NCBI RefSeq assembly: GCF_042646425.1
Contig: NZ_JBHRTR010000013.1
Coordinates: 1 to 64,000 of the forward strand
Length of the DNA stretch: 64,000 bases
Reading direction: 5' to 3'
Origin: Marinibaculum pumilum
Lineage (GTDB): Bacteria; Pseudomonadota; Alphaproteobacteria; Ferrovibrionales; Ferrovibrionaceae
Shown: positions 24,099 to 32,429 of the stretch, in pieces
How positions within the stretch are numbered: the stretch's first letter is position 1
Layout of the letters: each line of letters begins with the position of its first letter
The notes under the pieces: model-generated
What the model was told of the DNA's origin: nothing
The model's input: the letters and a program-made list of their open reading frames with translations, nothing else
The model's database searches: none
Translations under genes and position numbers: made by a program

Positions 24099-25469
24099 AT
24101 GGCCATCATGGATCCCGGTGGGGGCACGCTCTACGAAGCGGAGGATGACGTCGATGCGGCGCCGGAGCGGCCCGGGCCGGAGCCGGCCGCCGGCCGGGCC
24201 CAAAGCTGGGACACGGGGTGGGACAGGATGGTCCGACCGGCACGGGATCCCGACTATGATTCCGTCGTGGTGGCAGGCAACGGCGTCGGCGCGCTGGCCT
24301 TTGCCGCCAGGCTCGCCCGCAGCCCGGACTATGCCGGGCGGGTGGTCGTCGTCGCGCCGCCGATCGCGGAATCGCGCCGGCTGATCAGCGGCGTATCGCT
24401 ACGGGCGCGGGCGGCGGACTATCTGGCCGATGCACTGGGTGTCGAGCGGGCGGCGCTGGTGGCGGCGATCGCCGGAAGCGGGAGCGGCGCGCCGGCGCTG
24501 TTCGGCCAGACATCGTCGCTGGCCCAGCGCGATGACGATGGCATCTGGCAATTCTCCCGCCACGGCCGCCGCCGGAACCGGCGCAACGAGGCCGGCGAAC
24601 CCTGCGGCTACGGCTTCCGCAACTCGCGCATCGTGGCGGGCGTCTGGGGCCTGGCGGACCGGCTGGGCGTCCGGCTGGTGCCGGAAATGGCGGAGTCGGC
24701 GGCGCATCTCCGTGCGCTGGCGCCGGGGACCCGGCCCCTGATGGTCAATGCCACTGCGGATGCCAGGCTGCTGGGCGCGGCGCCGGGTCAGCCGAACCGG
24801 ATGGTGCTGGCCAGCCAGGTGCCGTTCGTGGAAATGCCGCACGGCATCACCCATCCGCTGCAGGCCGGCACCGCGCACACGCCGCTGGTGCGTCGCGAGG
24901 GCAGTGTCGATGCCGGCTATTTCATTCCCTATGCAGACCCGCTGTCGCCCCGGGCCTCCTGGTACGGCCTGCTGACACGCACGGTGCCGGCGGATTGCGC
25001 CTTCGACCCGCAGCGCGAGCTGGAGGTGATGACCGAGGAGCTGTTCGGCCTCGGCGCCGCCTTCGGCCTGCTGCCGGACGAGCCGGAGCAGACCCTGGGC
25101 TGCGCGCTGGTTCCGGCCGCGCCGGAATGGGGCACCATCCGCTCCGCGCCCGGCTGCCTGGAACTGCGCCGCGCCTATTTCGCCGGATCGCAATGGTTCT
25201 ATGCGGACGGCATGATGTCGGCGGCGGCCGCCGGCCTGTTGGCGGCCCGCGCGGTGCTGAGCGGTGCGGATCCCGATCGCGTCGTGCGGCGCGCGCTGCG
25301 CAGCCTGCGCTGGCAGACCCAGCTGTGGTGGCTGGAAACCTCCCGCGTGCCTCTGCTGCGGGACCGCCTGATGCATCTGCGCGGCCGCATCGCGCCGGCC
25401 CATGCGCCGCGCCTTGGCGCGCCCTGGCCGGTCGGCGCAGAGGTGCTGGACGAGACCCTGCAGACCTGA
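24099..25469 (+). CDS. Unrecognised Rossmann-type (FAD/NAD-binding-like) protein, paralogue B
   Basis: A 456-aa protein, longer than paralogue A. A complete dinucleotide-binding pattern lies near residues 54-75 (DSVVVAGNGVGALAFAARLA), in the style of flavoprotein monooxygenases or tryptophan-halogenase-like enzymes, but no further family signature was recognised. It shares PLMVNATAD, YADPLSPRASWYG, PEQTLGCAL, CLELRRAYF and RALRSLRW with paralogue A. An insertion at about residues 138-170 (QFSRHGRRRNRRNEAGEP) is absent from A. There is no signal peptide. The start is the ATG at 24099, with AAGGGG 6 bases before; a GTG at 24096 is equally close. It is probably an oxidoreductase, substrate unknown. 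Confidence 0.75.
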   Translation: MAIMDPGGGTLYEAEDDVDAAPERPGPEPAAGRAQSWDTGWDRMVRPARDPDYDSVVVAGNGVGALAFAARLARSPDYAGRVVVVAPPIAESRRLISGVSLRARAADYLADALGVERAALVAAIAGSGSGAPALFGQTSSLAQRDDDGIWQFSRHGRRRNRRNEAGEPCGYGFRNSRIVAGVWGLADRLGVRLVPEMAESAAHLRALAPGTRPLMVNATADARLLGAAPGQPNRMVLASQVPFVEMPHGITHPLQAGTAHTPLVRREGSVDAGYFIPYADPLSPRASWYGLLTRTVPADCAFDPQRELEVMTEELFGLGAAFGLLPDEPEQTLGCALVPAAPEWGTIRSAPGCLELRRAYFAGSQWFYADGMMSAAAAGLLAARAVLSGADPDRVVRRALRSLRWQTQLWWLETSRVPLLRDRLMHLRGRIAPAHAPRLGAPWPVGAEVLDETLQT

Positions 25470-25531
25470 TTCCGGCCCTGCGGGCCGAAGCGGTGCCTTG
25501 TTACCGCCAAAACGCCCCCGTCGCCCGGCGC

Positions 25532-25548
25532 TTGCCGCACTGCGGCAA
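25532..25548. promoter_or_regulatory. Palindrome upstream of aapJ
   Basis: TTGCCGCA and TGCGGCAA are separated by one base, a perfect 8-bp inverted repeat 112 bases before the aapJ start. It is a candidate operator for a dimeric regulator. No regulator gene is adjacent. Confidence 0.45.
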
Positions 25549-25659
25549 ACTGCGCAACAATCCAATCATCTTCGAACCGTCGACCTTCGGGTACGTGGGC
25601 GGCCGGTTCGGCAATAAAGAATGCGCAACAGCCAGATGCACATCGAACAGGGGTCTTCC

Positions 25660-26676
25660 ATGCTGAAACGGGCCATTTCCGCCGTCGCCATCGCCGCGGC
25701 CGTCACCATCGCCGCGCCGGCCTTCGCCGGCGAGACCGTCGATGCGATCAAGCAGCGCGGCACGATCAAGTGCGGCGTCAATGTCGGCCTGGCCGGCTTC
25801 TCCGAGGCGAACGACCAGGGCCAGTGGGCCGGGGTCGACGTGGATGTCTGCCGGGCGGTGGCCGCGGCCCTGCTGGGCGATGCCACCAAGGTCGAGTACA
25901 CGCCGCTGACCGCGCAGCAGCGCTTCACCAGCCTGCAGTCGGGCGAGATAGACATCCTGTCGCGCAACACCACCTGGACCCTGACCCGCGATACGAAGCT
26001 GGGCCTGAACTTCGCCGGCGTGAACTATTATGACGGCCAGGGCTTCCTGGTGCCGAAGGCGCTGGGCGTGAAAAGCGCGAAGGAGCTGTCGGGGGCCACT
26101 ATCTGCGTCGAGCCCGGCACCACCACCGAGCTGAACCTGGCCGACTATTTCCGCGCCAACAACATGCAGTTCGAGCCGGTGGTGATCGAGAACATCAACG
26201 AGGCCACCTCCGCCTTCTTCGAAGGCCGCTGCGACGTCTACACCACCGACGCCTCGGGCCTGGCCTCGATCCGCCAGACCAAGGCGCCGAACCCGGCCGA
26301 CTACGTGATCCTGCCGGAGATCATCTCCAAGGAGCCGCTGGGCCCGGTCGTCCGCCATGGCGACGACCAGTGGCTGGACATCGTGAAGTGGTCGCTGATC
26401 GCGATGCTGGAAGCTGAGGAGAAGGGCGTCACCTCCGCCAATGTCGACAAGATGAAGGAGTCCAAGGACCCGACCATCATGCGCCTGCTGGGCACCACGC
26501 CGGGCATGGGCGAGGCGCTTGGTGTCGACGAGGAATGGGCCTACCGCATCGTCAAGCAGGTGGGCAATTATGGCGAGAGCTACGAGCGCAACCTGACCGC
26601 CCGCCTGGGCCTGGAGCGCGGCCTGAACGCGCTGTGGACCAATGGCGGCCTGATGTACGGCTTCCCGATCCGCTGA
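25660..26676 (+). CDS. aapJ: General L-amino acid ABC transporter, substrate-binding protein
   Basis: A 338-aa periplasmic binding protein with signal peptide MLKRAISAVAIAAAVTIAAP (cleavage probably after PAFA). It corresponds to AapJ of Rhizobium, the binding component of a broad-range L-amino acid importer. Family stretches include GTIKCGVNVGLAGFSEAND, QQRFTSLQSGEIDILSRNTT and VEPGTTTELNLADYFR. An ATG at 25621 is in frame, but the signal peptide starts at 25660, preceded by AGGGGT, so the latter is used. It is the first gene of aapJQMP, and the stem-loop after it may keep its mRNA more abundant than the rest. Confidence 0.96.
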   Translation: MLKRAISAVAIAAAVTIAAPAFAGETVDAIKQRGTIKCGVNVGLAGFSEANDQGQWAGVDVDVCRAVAAALLGDATKVEYTPLTAQQRFTSLQSGEIDILSRNTTWTLTRDTKLGLNFAGVNYYDGQGFLVPKALGVKSAKELSGATICVEPGTTTELNLADYFRANNMQFEPVVIENINEATSAFFEGRCDVYTTDASGLASIRQTKAPNPADYVILPEIISKEPLGPVVRHGDDQWLDIVKWSLIAMLEAEEKGVTSANVDKMKESKDPTIMRLLGTTPGMGEALGVDEEWAYRIVKQVGNYGESYERNLTARLGLERGLNALWTNGGLMYGFPIR

Positions 26677-26709
26677 CCGGGACCGCCGTCTGATCGCAAG
26701 CAGGTCGGT

Positions 26710-26750
26710 GCACGGCCCGGGGGCGCCTCCGTCGGCGTCTCGGGCCGTGC
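26710..26750 (+). promoter_or_regulatory. Intercistronic stem-loop between aapJ and aapQ
   Basis: GCACGGCCCG (26710-26719) pairs perfectly with CGGGCCGTGC (26741-26750). The inner bases can extend the stem with GGCGCC against GGCGTC, including wobble pairs. There is no T-run, so it is more likely an mRNA-stabilising or partial attenuation hairpin than a full terminator. This is common after the binding-protein gene of ABC operons. Confidence 0.7.
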
Positions 26751-26792
26751 CGCCCGCATGTCCTTTCTCCTGACCTCGTCCCGGCAGGCCGT

Positions 26793-28052
26793 ATGAGCGC
26801 CGCATCCGGAAACGGGCGCCCCGGTAACAGCCCCTCTGGCAATAGCCCCTCTGGCAATAGCCGCTCTGGCAACAAGCGGGGCGCCGGCGGCCAAAGCCGG
26901 ATCGTCGCGGCGCTGATGAGCGCCTCGGTCCGCAACATCCTCTACCAGGTGGTCGCCGGCGTGATCGTGCTGGCCGTGGCCTGGTACCTGGTCGGCAACA
27001 CCCTCGACAATCTGGCGCGGCAGAACATCGCCACCGGGTTCGGCTATCTGGACCTGGAGGCGGCGTTCGGCATCAGCGAACATATGATCGACTACGCGCC
27101 GACGGACGACTACGCGCGCGCGCTGCTGGTCGGCATCCTGAACACCGTGAAGGTCGCGGTGATCGGCATCCTCCTGGCCACGCTCCTGGGCCTGGTGGTC
27201 GGCATCATGCGACTGTCGCCGAACTGGCTGCTGGCGCGGCTGGCGGCGGTCTACATCCACGCCTTCCGCAATGTGCCGGTCCTGCTGCAGCTGGTGTTCT
27301 GGGCGGCCTTCATCCGCGCCTCCTTTCCCAGCCCGCGGGAGGTCGGGCAGGAGGGAGCCGCAATCTTCCTGACCAACCGGGGCATCTACTTCCCCTGGCC
27401 GGAGCTGGGCGATGCCGGCGCGGCGACCCTGGTCGGCCTGGCCGTCGGCCTGCTGGGCTGGTTCTTCCTGCGGCGCTGGGCCCTGGCCCGCCAGATGACG
27501 ACCGGTCGATCCTTCCCGCATCTCTGGGCCGGGCTCGGCCTGGCGCTGGCTTTCACGGTGCTGGGCTGGCTGCTGGGCGGGGCGCACCTGGTTCTCGACA
27601 TGCCGGCACTGGCCGGCTTCAACTTCCGCGGCGGGGCCCGCATGACGCCGGAATTCGCGGCGGTGCTGTTCGGCCTGACGATCTACACCTCCGCCTTCAT
27701 TGCCGAGGTGGTCCGATCCGGCATTCAGGCGGTGCCGCGCGGCCAGTGGGAAGCGGCCGAAAGCCTGGGCCTGCGCCGCGGCCAGATGATGCGGCTGATC
27801 ATCCTGCCGCAGGCGATGCGGGTGATCGTGCCGCCGCTGACCAACCAGTACCTGAACCTGACCAAGAACAGCAGCCTGGCGGTGGCCGTCGGCTATCCGG
27901 ACCTGGTTTCGATCTCCAACACCACGATGAACCAGACCGGCCAGGCGATCGAGGCGATCTCCATCTTCATGGCGATCTACCTGGCGCTGTCGATCCTGAC
28001 CTCGGTGTTCATGAACTGGTTCAACGCGCGAATGGCCCTGGTAGAACGATGA
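26793..28052 (+). CDS. aapQ: General L-amino acid ABC transporter, permease
   Basis: A 419-aa inner-membrane permease of the HisM/AapQ type with multiple hydrophobic segments. The first lies at about residues 48-69 (LYQVVAGVIVLAVAWYLVG) and the conserved transport domain at about 110-410, with the EAA-like loop QWEAAESLGLRRGQMMRLI. AapQ and AapM form the membrane channel. The cytoplasmic N-terminus is a Gly-Asn-Ser run (GNSPSGNSPSGNSRSGN) encoded by 15-bp tandem repeats, not typical of the family; a start after it cannot be excluded. It is 116 bases downstream of aapJ. Confidence 0.95.
   Translation: MSAASGNGRPGNSPSGNSPSGNSRSGNKRGAGGQSRIVAALMSASVRNILYQVVAGVIVLAVAWYLVGNTLDNLARQNIATGFGYLDLEAAFGISEHMIDYAPTDDYARALLVGILNTVKVAVIGILLATLLGLVVGIMRLSPNWLLARLAAVYIHAFRNVPVLLQLVFWAAFIRASFPSPREVGQEGAAIFLTNRGIYFPWPELGDAGAATLVGLAVGLLGWFFLRRWALARQMTTGRSFPHLWAGLGLALAFTVLGWLLGGAHLVLDMPALAGFNFRGGARMTPEFAAVLFGLTIYTSAFIAEVVRSGIQAVPRGQWEAAESLGLRRGQMMRLIILPQAMRVIVPPLTNQYLNLTKNSSLAVAVGYPDLVSISNTTMNQTGQAIEAISIFMAIYLALSILTSVFMNWFNARMALVER
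26823..26876. repeat. 15-bp tandem repeat in the aapQ N-terminus
   Basis: The units 26823-26837, 26838-26852 and 26853-26867 and the partial unit 26868-26876 share GGCAATAGCCCCTCT with few changes. They encode S-G-N-S-P style residues. Confidence 0.85.
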
Positions 28053-28065
28053 AGGGGGTGGATCG

Positions 28066-29205
28066 ATGAGCGGGCGCCCCGATCATGTGCCGGCGGACGG
28101 CCCCCTGACCTCGGATGCTGCCGCCTCGCGGCTGGCGATGAAGGCCGATCCGGGTTCCGCCCGGCGGGCCACGAAATGGCTGCGCGACAACCTGTTCTCC
28201 AGCTGGCTGAACGCGGCGCTGACCATCGCCGCCCTGGCCTTCCTGGTCTGGACCGTGCCGCCGCTGCTGAACTGGCTGTTCTTCGAGGCGGTCTGGGCCG
28301 GCACGCCGGAGGATTGCCAGGCCGGCGATGGCGCCTGCTGGGCCTTCATCGGCGAAAAGATGCGCCAGATCCTGTTCGGCCAGTACCCGCCGGACGAACA
28401 GTGGCGGCCGCAAGCCGCCGTCGTCGTGCTGCTGGCGGCGATCGCCGTCTCGCTGATCCGCCGCTTCTGGCGCGTCTGGCTGGCCCTGCTCTGGATCCTG
28501 GCCTTCGTCATCCTGGGCTGCCTGATGTGGGGCGGGATCCTGGGCATGTCCTATGTCCCGAACCACCTGTGGGGCGGCCTGCCGCTGACCCTCCTGCTGG
28601 CGACCGTCGGGGTGATCGGCGCCTTTCCGCTGGGGCTGGCCCTGGCGCTGGGGCGGCAGTCGAACCTGCCCTTCATCCGCACCCTCTGCGTCACCTATAT
28701 CGAACTGATCCGCGGCGTGCCGCTGATCACGGTGCTGTTCATGGCCTCGGTGATGTTCCCGCTGTTCCTGCCGGAGGGGATGACCATCGACAAGCTCCTG
28801 CGGGCGCAGATCGGCATCATCCTGTTCACCGCCGCCTACCTGGCGGAAGTGTTCCGCGGCGGCCTGCAGGCGATCCCGAAGGGCCAGTACGAGGCGGCGG
28901 CCGACCTGGGCCTCAGCTACTGGCAGTCGATGGGGCTGATCATCCTGCCGCAGGCGCTGCGCCTGGTGATCCCGCCGACGGTCAACAGCTTCATCTCGAT
29001 GTTCAAGGACACCTCCCTGGTGATCATCATCGGGCTGTTCGACCTGCTGGGCACCGTGCGGCTGGCGCTGACCGACCCGCCCTGGAGCCGCTTCCACACC
29101 GAGGGCTATGTCTTCGTGGGCGCGATCTTCTTCCTCTTCTGCTTCGCCATGGCCCGCTATGCGAGCTACCTGGAGACGGAGATGGGGAAGGCGCATGCCC
29201 GCTGA
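28066..29205 (+). CDS. aapM: General L-amino acid ABC transporter, permease
   Basis: A 379-aa second permease of the Aap system. Hydrophobic segments start at about residue 45 ([19 protein letters not shown]), and the EAA loop [19 protein letters not shown] near residues 275-295 contacts the ATPase AapP. It begins 13 bases after aapQ with a GGGGGTGG ribosome binding site. Length and layout match AapM. The cytoplasmic N-terminal 40 residues are charged and unremarkable. Confidence 0.95.
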   Translation: MSGRPDHVPADGPLTSDAAASRLAMKADPGSARRATKWLRDNLFSSWLNAALTIAALAFLVWTVPPLLNWLFFEAVWAGTPEDCQAGDGACWAFIGEKMRQILFGQYPPDEQWRPQAAVVVLLAAIAVSLIRRFWRVWLALLWILAFVILGCLMWGGILGMSYVPNHLWGGLPLTLLLATVGVIGAFPLGLALALGRQSNLPFIRTLCVTYIELIRGVPLITVLFMASVMFPLFLPEGMTIDKLLRAQIGIILFTAAYLAEVFRGGLQAIPKGQYEAAADLGLSYWQSMGLIILPQALRLVIPPTVNSFISMFKDTSLVIIIGLFDLLGTVRLALTDPPWSRFHTEGYVFVGAIFFLFCFAMARYASYLETEMGKAHAR

Positions 29206-29264
29206 CATATGCATTCCCGCCGGCGGCGCGCCGGCGTTCCACCGCCGCTGAAGGAGAGCCGAGA

Positions 29265-30047
29265 ATGTCCGAGGCGATCGACGATATCCGGCACGAACCG
29301 ACCCCGGCGCCCGGCCGCGAGGTGGTGATCGAGGTCGCGCATGTCGACAAGTTCTTCGGCGAGTTCCAGGCGCTGCGCGACATCAACCTGACCGTGCGCC
29401 GCGGCGAGCGGATCGTGATCTGCGGCCCGTCGGGCTCCGGCAAGTCGACCCTGATCCGCTGCCTGAACCGGCTGGAGGTGCACCAGGCGGGCACCATCGT
29501 GGTCGACGGCGTCGAACTGACCGACAACGTCAAGAATATCGAGGCCGTGCGGCGCGAGGTCTGCATGGTGTTCCAGCACTTCAACCTGTTCCCGCACAAG
29601 ACGGTGCTGGAGAACCTGACCCTGGCGCCGATCTGGGTGCGCAAGATGCCGCGCCGCGACGCCGAGGCGCTGGCGATGAAATACCTGGAGCGGGTGCGCA
29701 TCGCCGAGCAGGCGAAGAAATATCCCGGCCAGCTCTCCGGCGGCCAGCAGCAGCGGGTGGCGATCGCCCGCTCGCTCTGCATGGAGCCGAAGATCATGCT
29801 GTTCGACGAGCCGACCTCCGCCCTCGACCCGGAAATGGTGAAGGAGGTGCTCGACGTGATGGTGGAGCTGGCGAAGGAGGGCATGACCATGCTCTGCGTC
29901 ACCCACGAAATGGGCTTCGCCAAGCAGGTCGCCGACCGGGTGATCTTCATGGATGCCGGCCAGATCGTGGAACAGAACGAGCCGCAGGCGTTCTTCGACA
30001 ATCCTCAGAACGAGCGCACGAAGCTGTTCCTCAGCCAGATCCTGTAG
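29265..30047 (+). CDS. aapP: General L-amino acid ABC transporter, ATP-binding protein
   Basis: A 260-aa ATPase with Walker [11 protein letters not shown]-loop FQHFNLFPH, signature [14 protein letters not shown], Walker [15 protein letters not shown] and a switch His in VTHEMGFAK. It is the last gene of aapJQMP, and the start ATG at 29265 has AAGGAGAG upstream. The open frame extends far upstream through aapM in another reading phase, but that part is a shadow. The convergent space after it holds two hairpins. Confidence 0.97.
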   Translation: MSEAIDDIRHEPTPAPGREVVIEVAHVDKFFGEFQALRDINLTVRRGERIVICGPSGSGKSTLIRCLNRLEVHQAGTIVVDGVELTDNVKNIEAVRREVCMVFQHFNLFPHKTVLENLTLAPIWVRKMPRRDAEALAMKYLERVRIAEQAKKYPGQLSGGQQQRVAIARSLCMEPKIMLFDEPTSALDPEMVKEVLDVMVELAKEGMTMLCVTHEMGFAKQVADRVIFMDAGQIVEQNEPQAFFDNPQNERTKLFLSQIL

Positions 30048-30105
30048 GGCTGTCCGGGTGCGGCGGACGACGGCGCGGCAGGGATCCCCTGCTTCTCCCA
30101 GGAAC

Positions 30106-30136
30106 CGTCGCTCGCGTACTTGATACGCGAGTCCAT
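30106..30136. repeat. CTTGA-loop palindrome, short copy
   Basis: CTCGCGTA (30111-30118), CTTGA, TACGCGAG (30124-30131), flanked by GTCG and TCCA as in the other family members. The arms differ completely from the other copies but pair perfectly, while the loop is unchanged. After aapP it could also act as a transcript end. Confidence 0.65.
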
Positions 30137-30189
30137 GCCGCCGCCTCTCAATAATAGCCTGCCCTGATTGAGCCCCGCGGCACCATGGA

Positions 30190-30210
30190 CCACCGCGACG
30201 AGCGCGGTGG
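30190..30210. terminator. Hairpin between convergent genes
   Basis: CCACCGCG and CGCGGTGG form a perfect 8-bp stem around ACGAG in the space between aapP (plus) and the GNAT remnant (minus). No T-run follows on either strand, so it is terminator-like only. Confidence 0.4.
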
Positions 30211-30244
30211 CGACGGATTGGCAAGCGTAGCGGCGCTTGGCCGC

Positions 30245-30773
30245 TCAGACCTCCGGCACCTCGATCCGGGCATAGTCCGGCGGCAGCCAGACCGGCAGCG
30301 CACGGTACAGGGCGGCGATCACCCGCCCCGTGGGTGTGTCCGGCAGGCCATCGGCCTGCGCCGGCACCGGCATCCGGAAGGACAGGGCATCGCCGCCCCC
30401 GGCAAATTCGAAACTGCCGCCGGATATAGCGTGCGATGCCCAGGCCGGTGCCGTCTTCGGCCCGCCGGGCGGTCCAGGCGATATGGTCCTCCGCATCGAC
30501 CGCCATCAGGCGGTCCAGCAGCGCGGGCGGCATGCGGCCGAGCGGGTGCAGGAAGCGCATCTGGCGGGAGCGCGGCGAGAGATGCTCGAAGGCGTCCAGC
30601 AGCGCCTCGCGGTCTTCCGGCCGCAAGGGCTGGAACAGCACCTCCATGCCGTCACGCAGGCGGGCCTGGATATGGACGGGATCGGGCAGCATCGGCATGG
30701 CCGCCGCGGTGGCGGGCGCTGGCTTCGGGGCCGGCTTCGGCATCGGCTTCAGTGAGGGCTTCAGATGCATCAC
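30245..30773 (-). pseudogene. GNAT acetyltransferase-like gene with frame break
   Basis: From 30773 the minus strand encodes a low-complexity Lys/Pro/Ala leader and a GNAT-type N-terminus (VHIQARLRDGMEVLFQPL, LSPRSRQMRFLHPLGRMPP, GLGIARYIR). At about 30425-30435 this frame loses coding character. The +1-shifted frame takes over with good GC-rich third positions to a stop at 30245 (FEFAGGGDALSFRMPVPAQ through YARIEVPEV). The acetyl-CoA-binding core expected after ARYIR (R/Q-x-x-G-x-G/A) is missing in both frames. So the gene is truncated and joined to a foreign C-terminus, frameshifted, or affected by a sequencing error. It is probably non-functional as an acetyltransferase. The long frame continuing antisense to aapP is not considered real. 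Confidence 0.55.
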
Positions 30774-30801
30774 GCATCACCATTTTGCGCTGCAACAATT
30801 C

Positions 30802-30818
30802 ATTGTGCAACGCACAAT
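30802..30818. promoter_or_regulatory. ATTGTGC/GCACAAT palindrome upstream of the GNAT remnant
   Basis: A perfect 7-bp inverted repeat with spacer AAC, next to TTGCGCTGCAACAA (30785-30798) in an AT-richer patch. The TGC-N3-GCA core resembles sites described for PHA-synthesis repressors of the PhaR type in alphaproteobacteria. That comparison is from memory and weak. Confidence 0.4.
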
Positions 30819-30898
30819 ATGGGGCGCCCGGCAGGATGTCCAAGGGGCTGGATGCATTGGCCCCATGCGTCCGACGCATTTCCGACCCGGAAGCTGCA

Positions 30899-32308
30899 TC
30901 AGCTCTTTGCATGGCGGATCTCCCCGGTCCGGTCTTCATGTTCCGGTTCGACTCGGAGGTCGCGGCCGGCAGCCGGCTGGCGCACCTCGGTTTGGATCGC
31001 CGCCAGGTCCGGCACGGTGCCGTGCGCGGGGGCGACCGACAGCTCCGCCATCTGCCGCGCCTTGGGCAGGACGGAGCCTTCCAGGGTGCCGATCAGGGCG
31101 TTGTGGCGCTTCACATGGCCGTCCAGGGAGCGGCTGAGGTCTGCCACGGCGCCGCCCAGGCGCACCATCCGGCGATAGAGCTCCACCCCCAGGGCATGCA
31201 GCTTCTGCGCATCGGCCGCGACCTGCTCCTGCCGCCAGCCATAGGCGATGGCCTTGGCCAGGCCCAGGAAGGTGGTGGGCGAGCAGACGATCACCTGCCT
31301 GGCCCAGGCATCCTCGAACAGGGCGGGGTCGCGGGCCATGGCGGCGGCATAGAAGGGCTCGCCGGGTACGAACATGACGACGAAGTCGACACTGTCTTCC
31401 GGCAGGTGGCGCCAGTATTCCTTGCCGCCCAGCTGCATGGCGTGGCTGCGCATCGCCTTCGCGTGGTCGGCCAGAAGCCGTTCCCGTGCTGCCTCGTCGT
31501 CGCTGTCGATCGCGTCCAGATAGGCGGCCAGAGAGGTCTTGGCATCGACAACCAGGCTGCGCCCGCCGGGCATGCGGATGACGACATCGGGGCGGAAGCG
31601 GCCCTCTTCCGTGGCGATGGTATGCTCGGTCTGGAAATCGGCATGTTCGGCCATGCCGGCCATCTCCAGCAGCCGGTGCAGCTGCTGCTCGCCCCAGCGG
31701 CCGCGGGTCTTCGGCGCGCTGCGCAGGGCGTTCACCAGGCCGGCGGTGGTGGTCTGCAGCCGGGCATGGGTCTCGCTGACCTGGCGCAACTGCTCCACCA
31801 TCGCGCCCTCGTCGCGCTTGCGCTGCGCCTCGATCCGGGCGGTCTGCTCCCGGAACTGCTCCAGGCTCTGGCGCATCGGCTCCAGCAGCCCCTTCAGCCC
31901 CGCCTCGCCACGTTCATGCTGTGCGGTCACGATCTCCTTCGTGGTGCGGACCAGGCGGTCGGCGCCATTGTCCAGCAGGCGGGCCATCGCGACCTCCAGG
32001 TTGCGCTCGATCTGGCCGCGGACATTCGCCAGGTCCGCCATCCGTGCCTCATGGGCGGCCCGCTCGGCGTCCAGACGGGCGGCGAGCGCCGCCACTTCCG
32101 CGCTCCGGCTAGCCAGATCCGCCTGGGCGCCTGTCAGGCGTTCTTCCAGATCGGTCGCCCGTCCCTCCGCGGCGCGGATGCGCGGCGCCAGCCCTGCGTG
32201 CCGCAGCAGCCAGCCCAGCAGCAGGCCGACCGCCAGCGTGGCCGCGAGGGCCGCCAGCAGGATTTCCGGCCGCATCAGGTCCGGCGGCAGGGCGATCTCC
32301 AGTGACAT
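30899..32308 (-). CDS. rmuC: DNA recombination protein RmuC homologue
   Basis: A 469-aa protein with an N-terminal membrane anchor (about residues 10-35: ILLAALAATLAVGLLLGWLL), a long coiled coil (about 40-180) and the RmuC nuclease-fold domain. The domain contains RGRWGEQQLHRLLEMAGM, RPDVVIRMPGGRSLVVDAKT and FVVMFVPGEPFYAAA. E. coli RmuC limits recombination at inverted repeats; the domain belongs to the PD-(D/E)xK superfamily. The ATG at 32306-32308 is preceded by GGGAG. Starts at 32320 and 32353 would add up to 15 residues. It is transcribed toward the degraded GNAT gene. Confidence 0.92.
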   Translation of the reverse strand: MSLEIALPPDLMRPEILLAALAATLAVGLLLGWLLRHAGLAPRIRAAEGRATDLEERLTGAQADLASRSAEVAALAARLDAERAAHEARMADLANVRGQIERNLEVAMARLLDNGADRLVRTTKEIVTAQHERGEAGLKGLLEPMRQSLEQFREQTARIEAQRKRDEGAMVEQLRQVSETHARLQTTTAGLVNALRSAPKTRGRWGEQQLHRLLEMAGMAEHADFQTEHTIATEEGRFRPDVVIRMPGGRSLVVDAKTSLAAYLDAIDSDDEAARERLLADHAKAMRSHAMQLGGKEYWRHLPEDSVDFVVMFVPGEPFYAAAMARDPALFEDAWARQVIVCSPTTFLGLAKAIAYGWRQEQVAADAQKLHALGVELYRRMVRLGGAVADLSRSLDGHVKRHNALIGTLEGSVLPKARQMAELSVAPAHGTVPDLAAIQTEVRQPAAGRDLRVEPEHEDRTGEIRHAKS

Positions 32309-32429
32309 CTCCGCTCCCATCGATGGCGCGCGCTCCGCACCACAGGGGTCCATGGTCCGGCAGCGCCGCTACGGGCGCAACATGGGCGGTCCCTTCGGCG
32401 GCAGCCCGCACCGGCCCGGCCGCCGGCGT

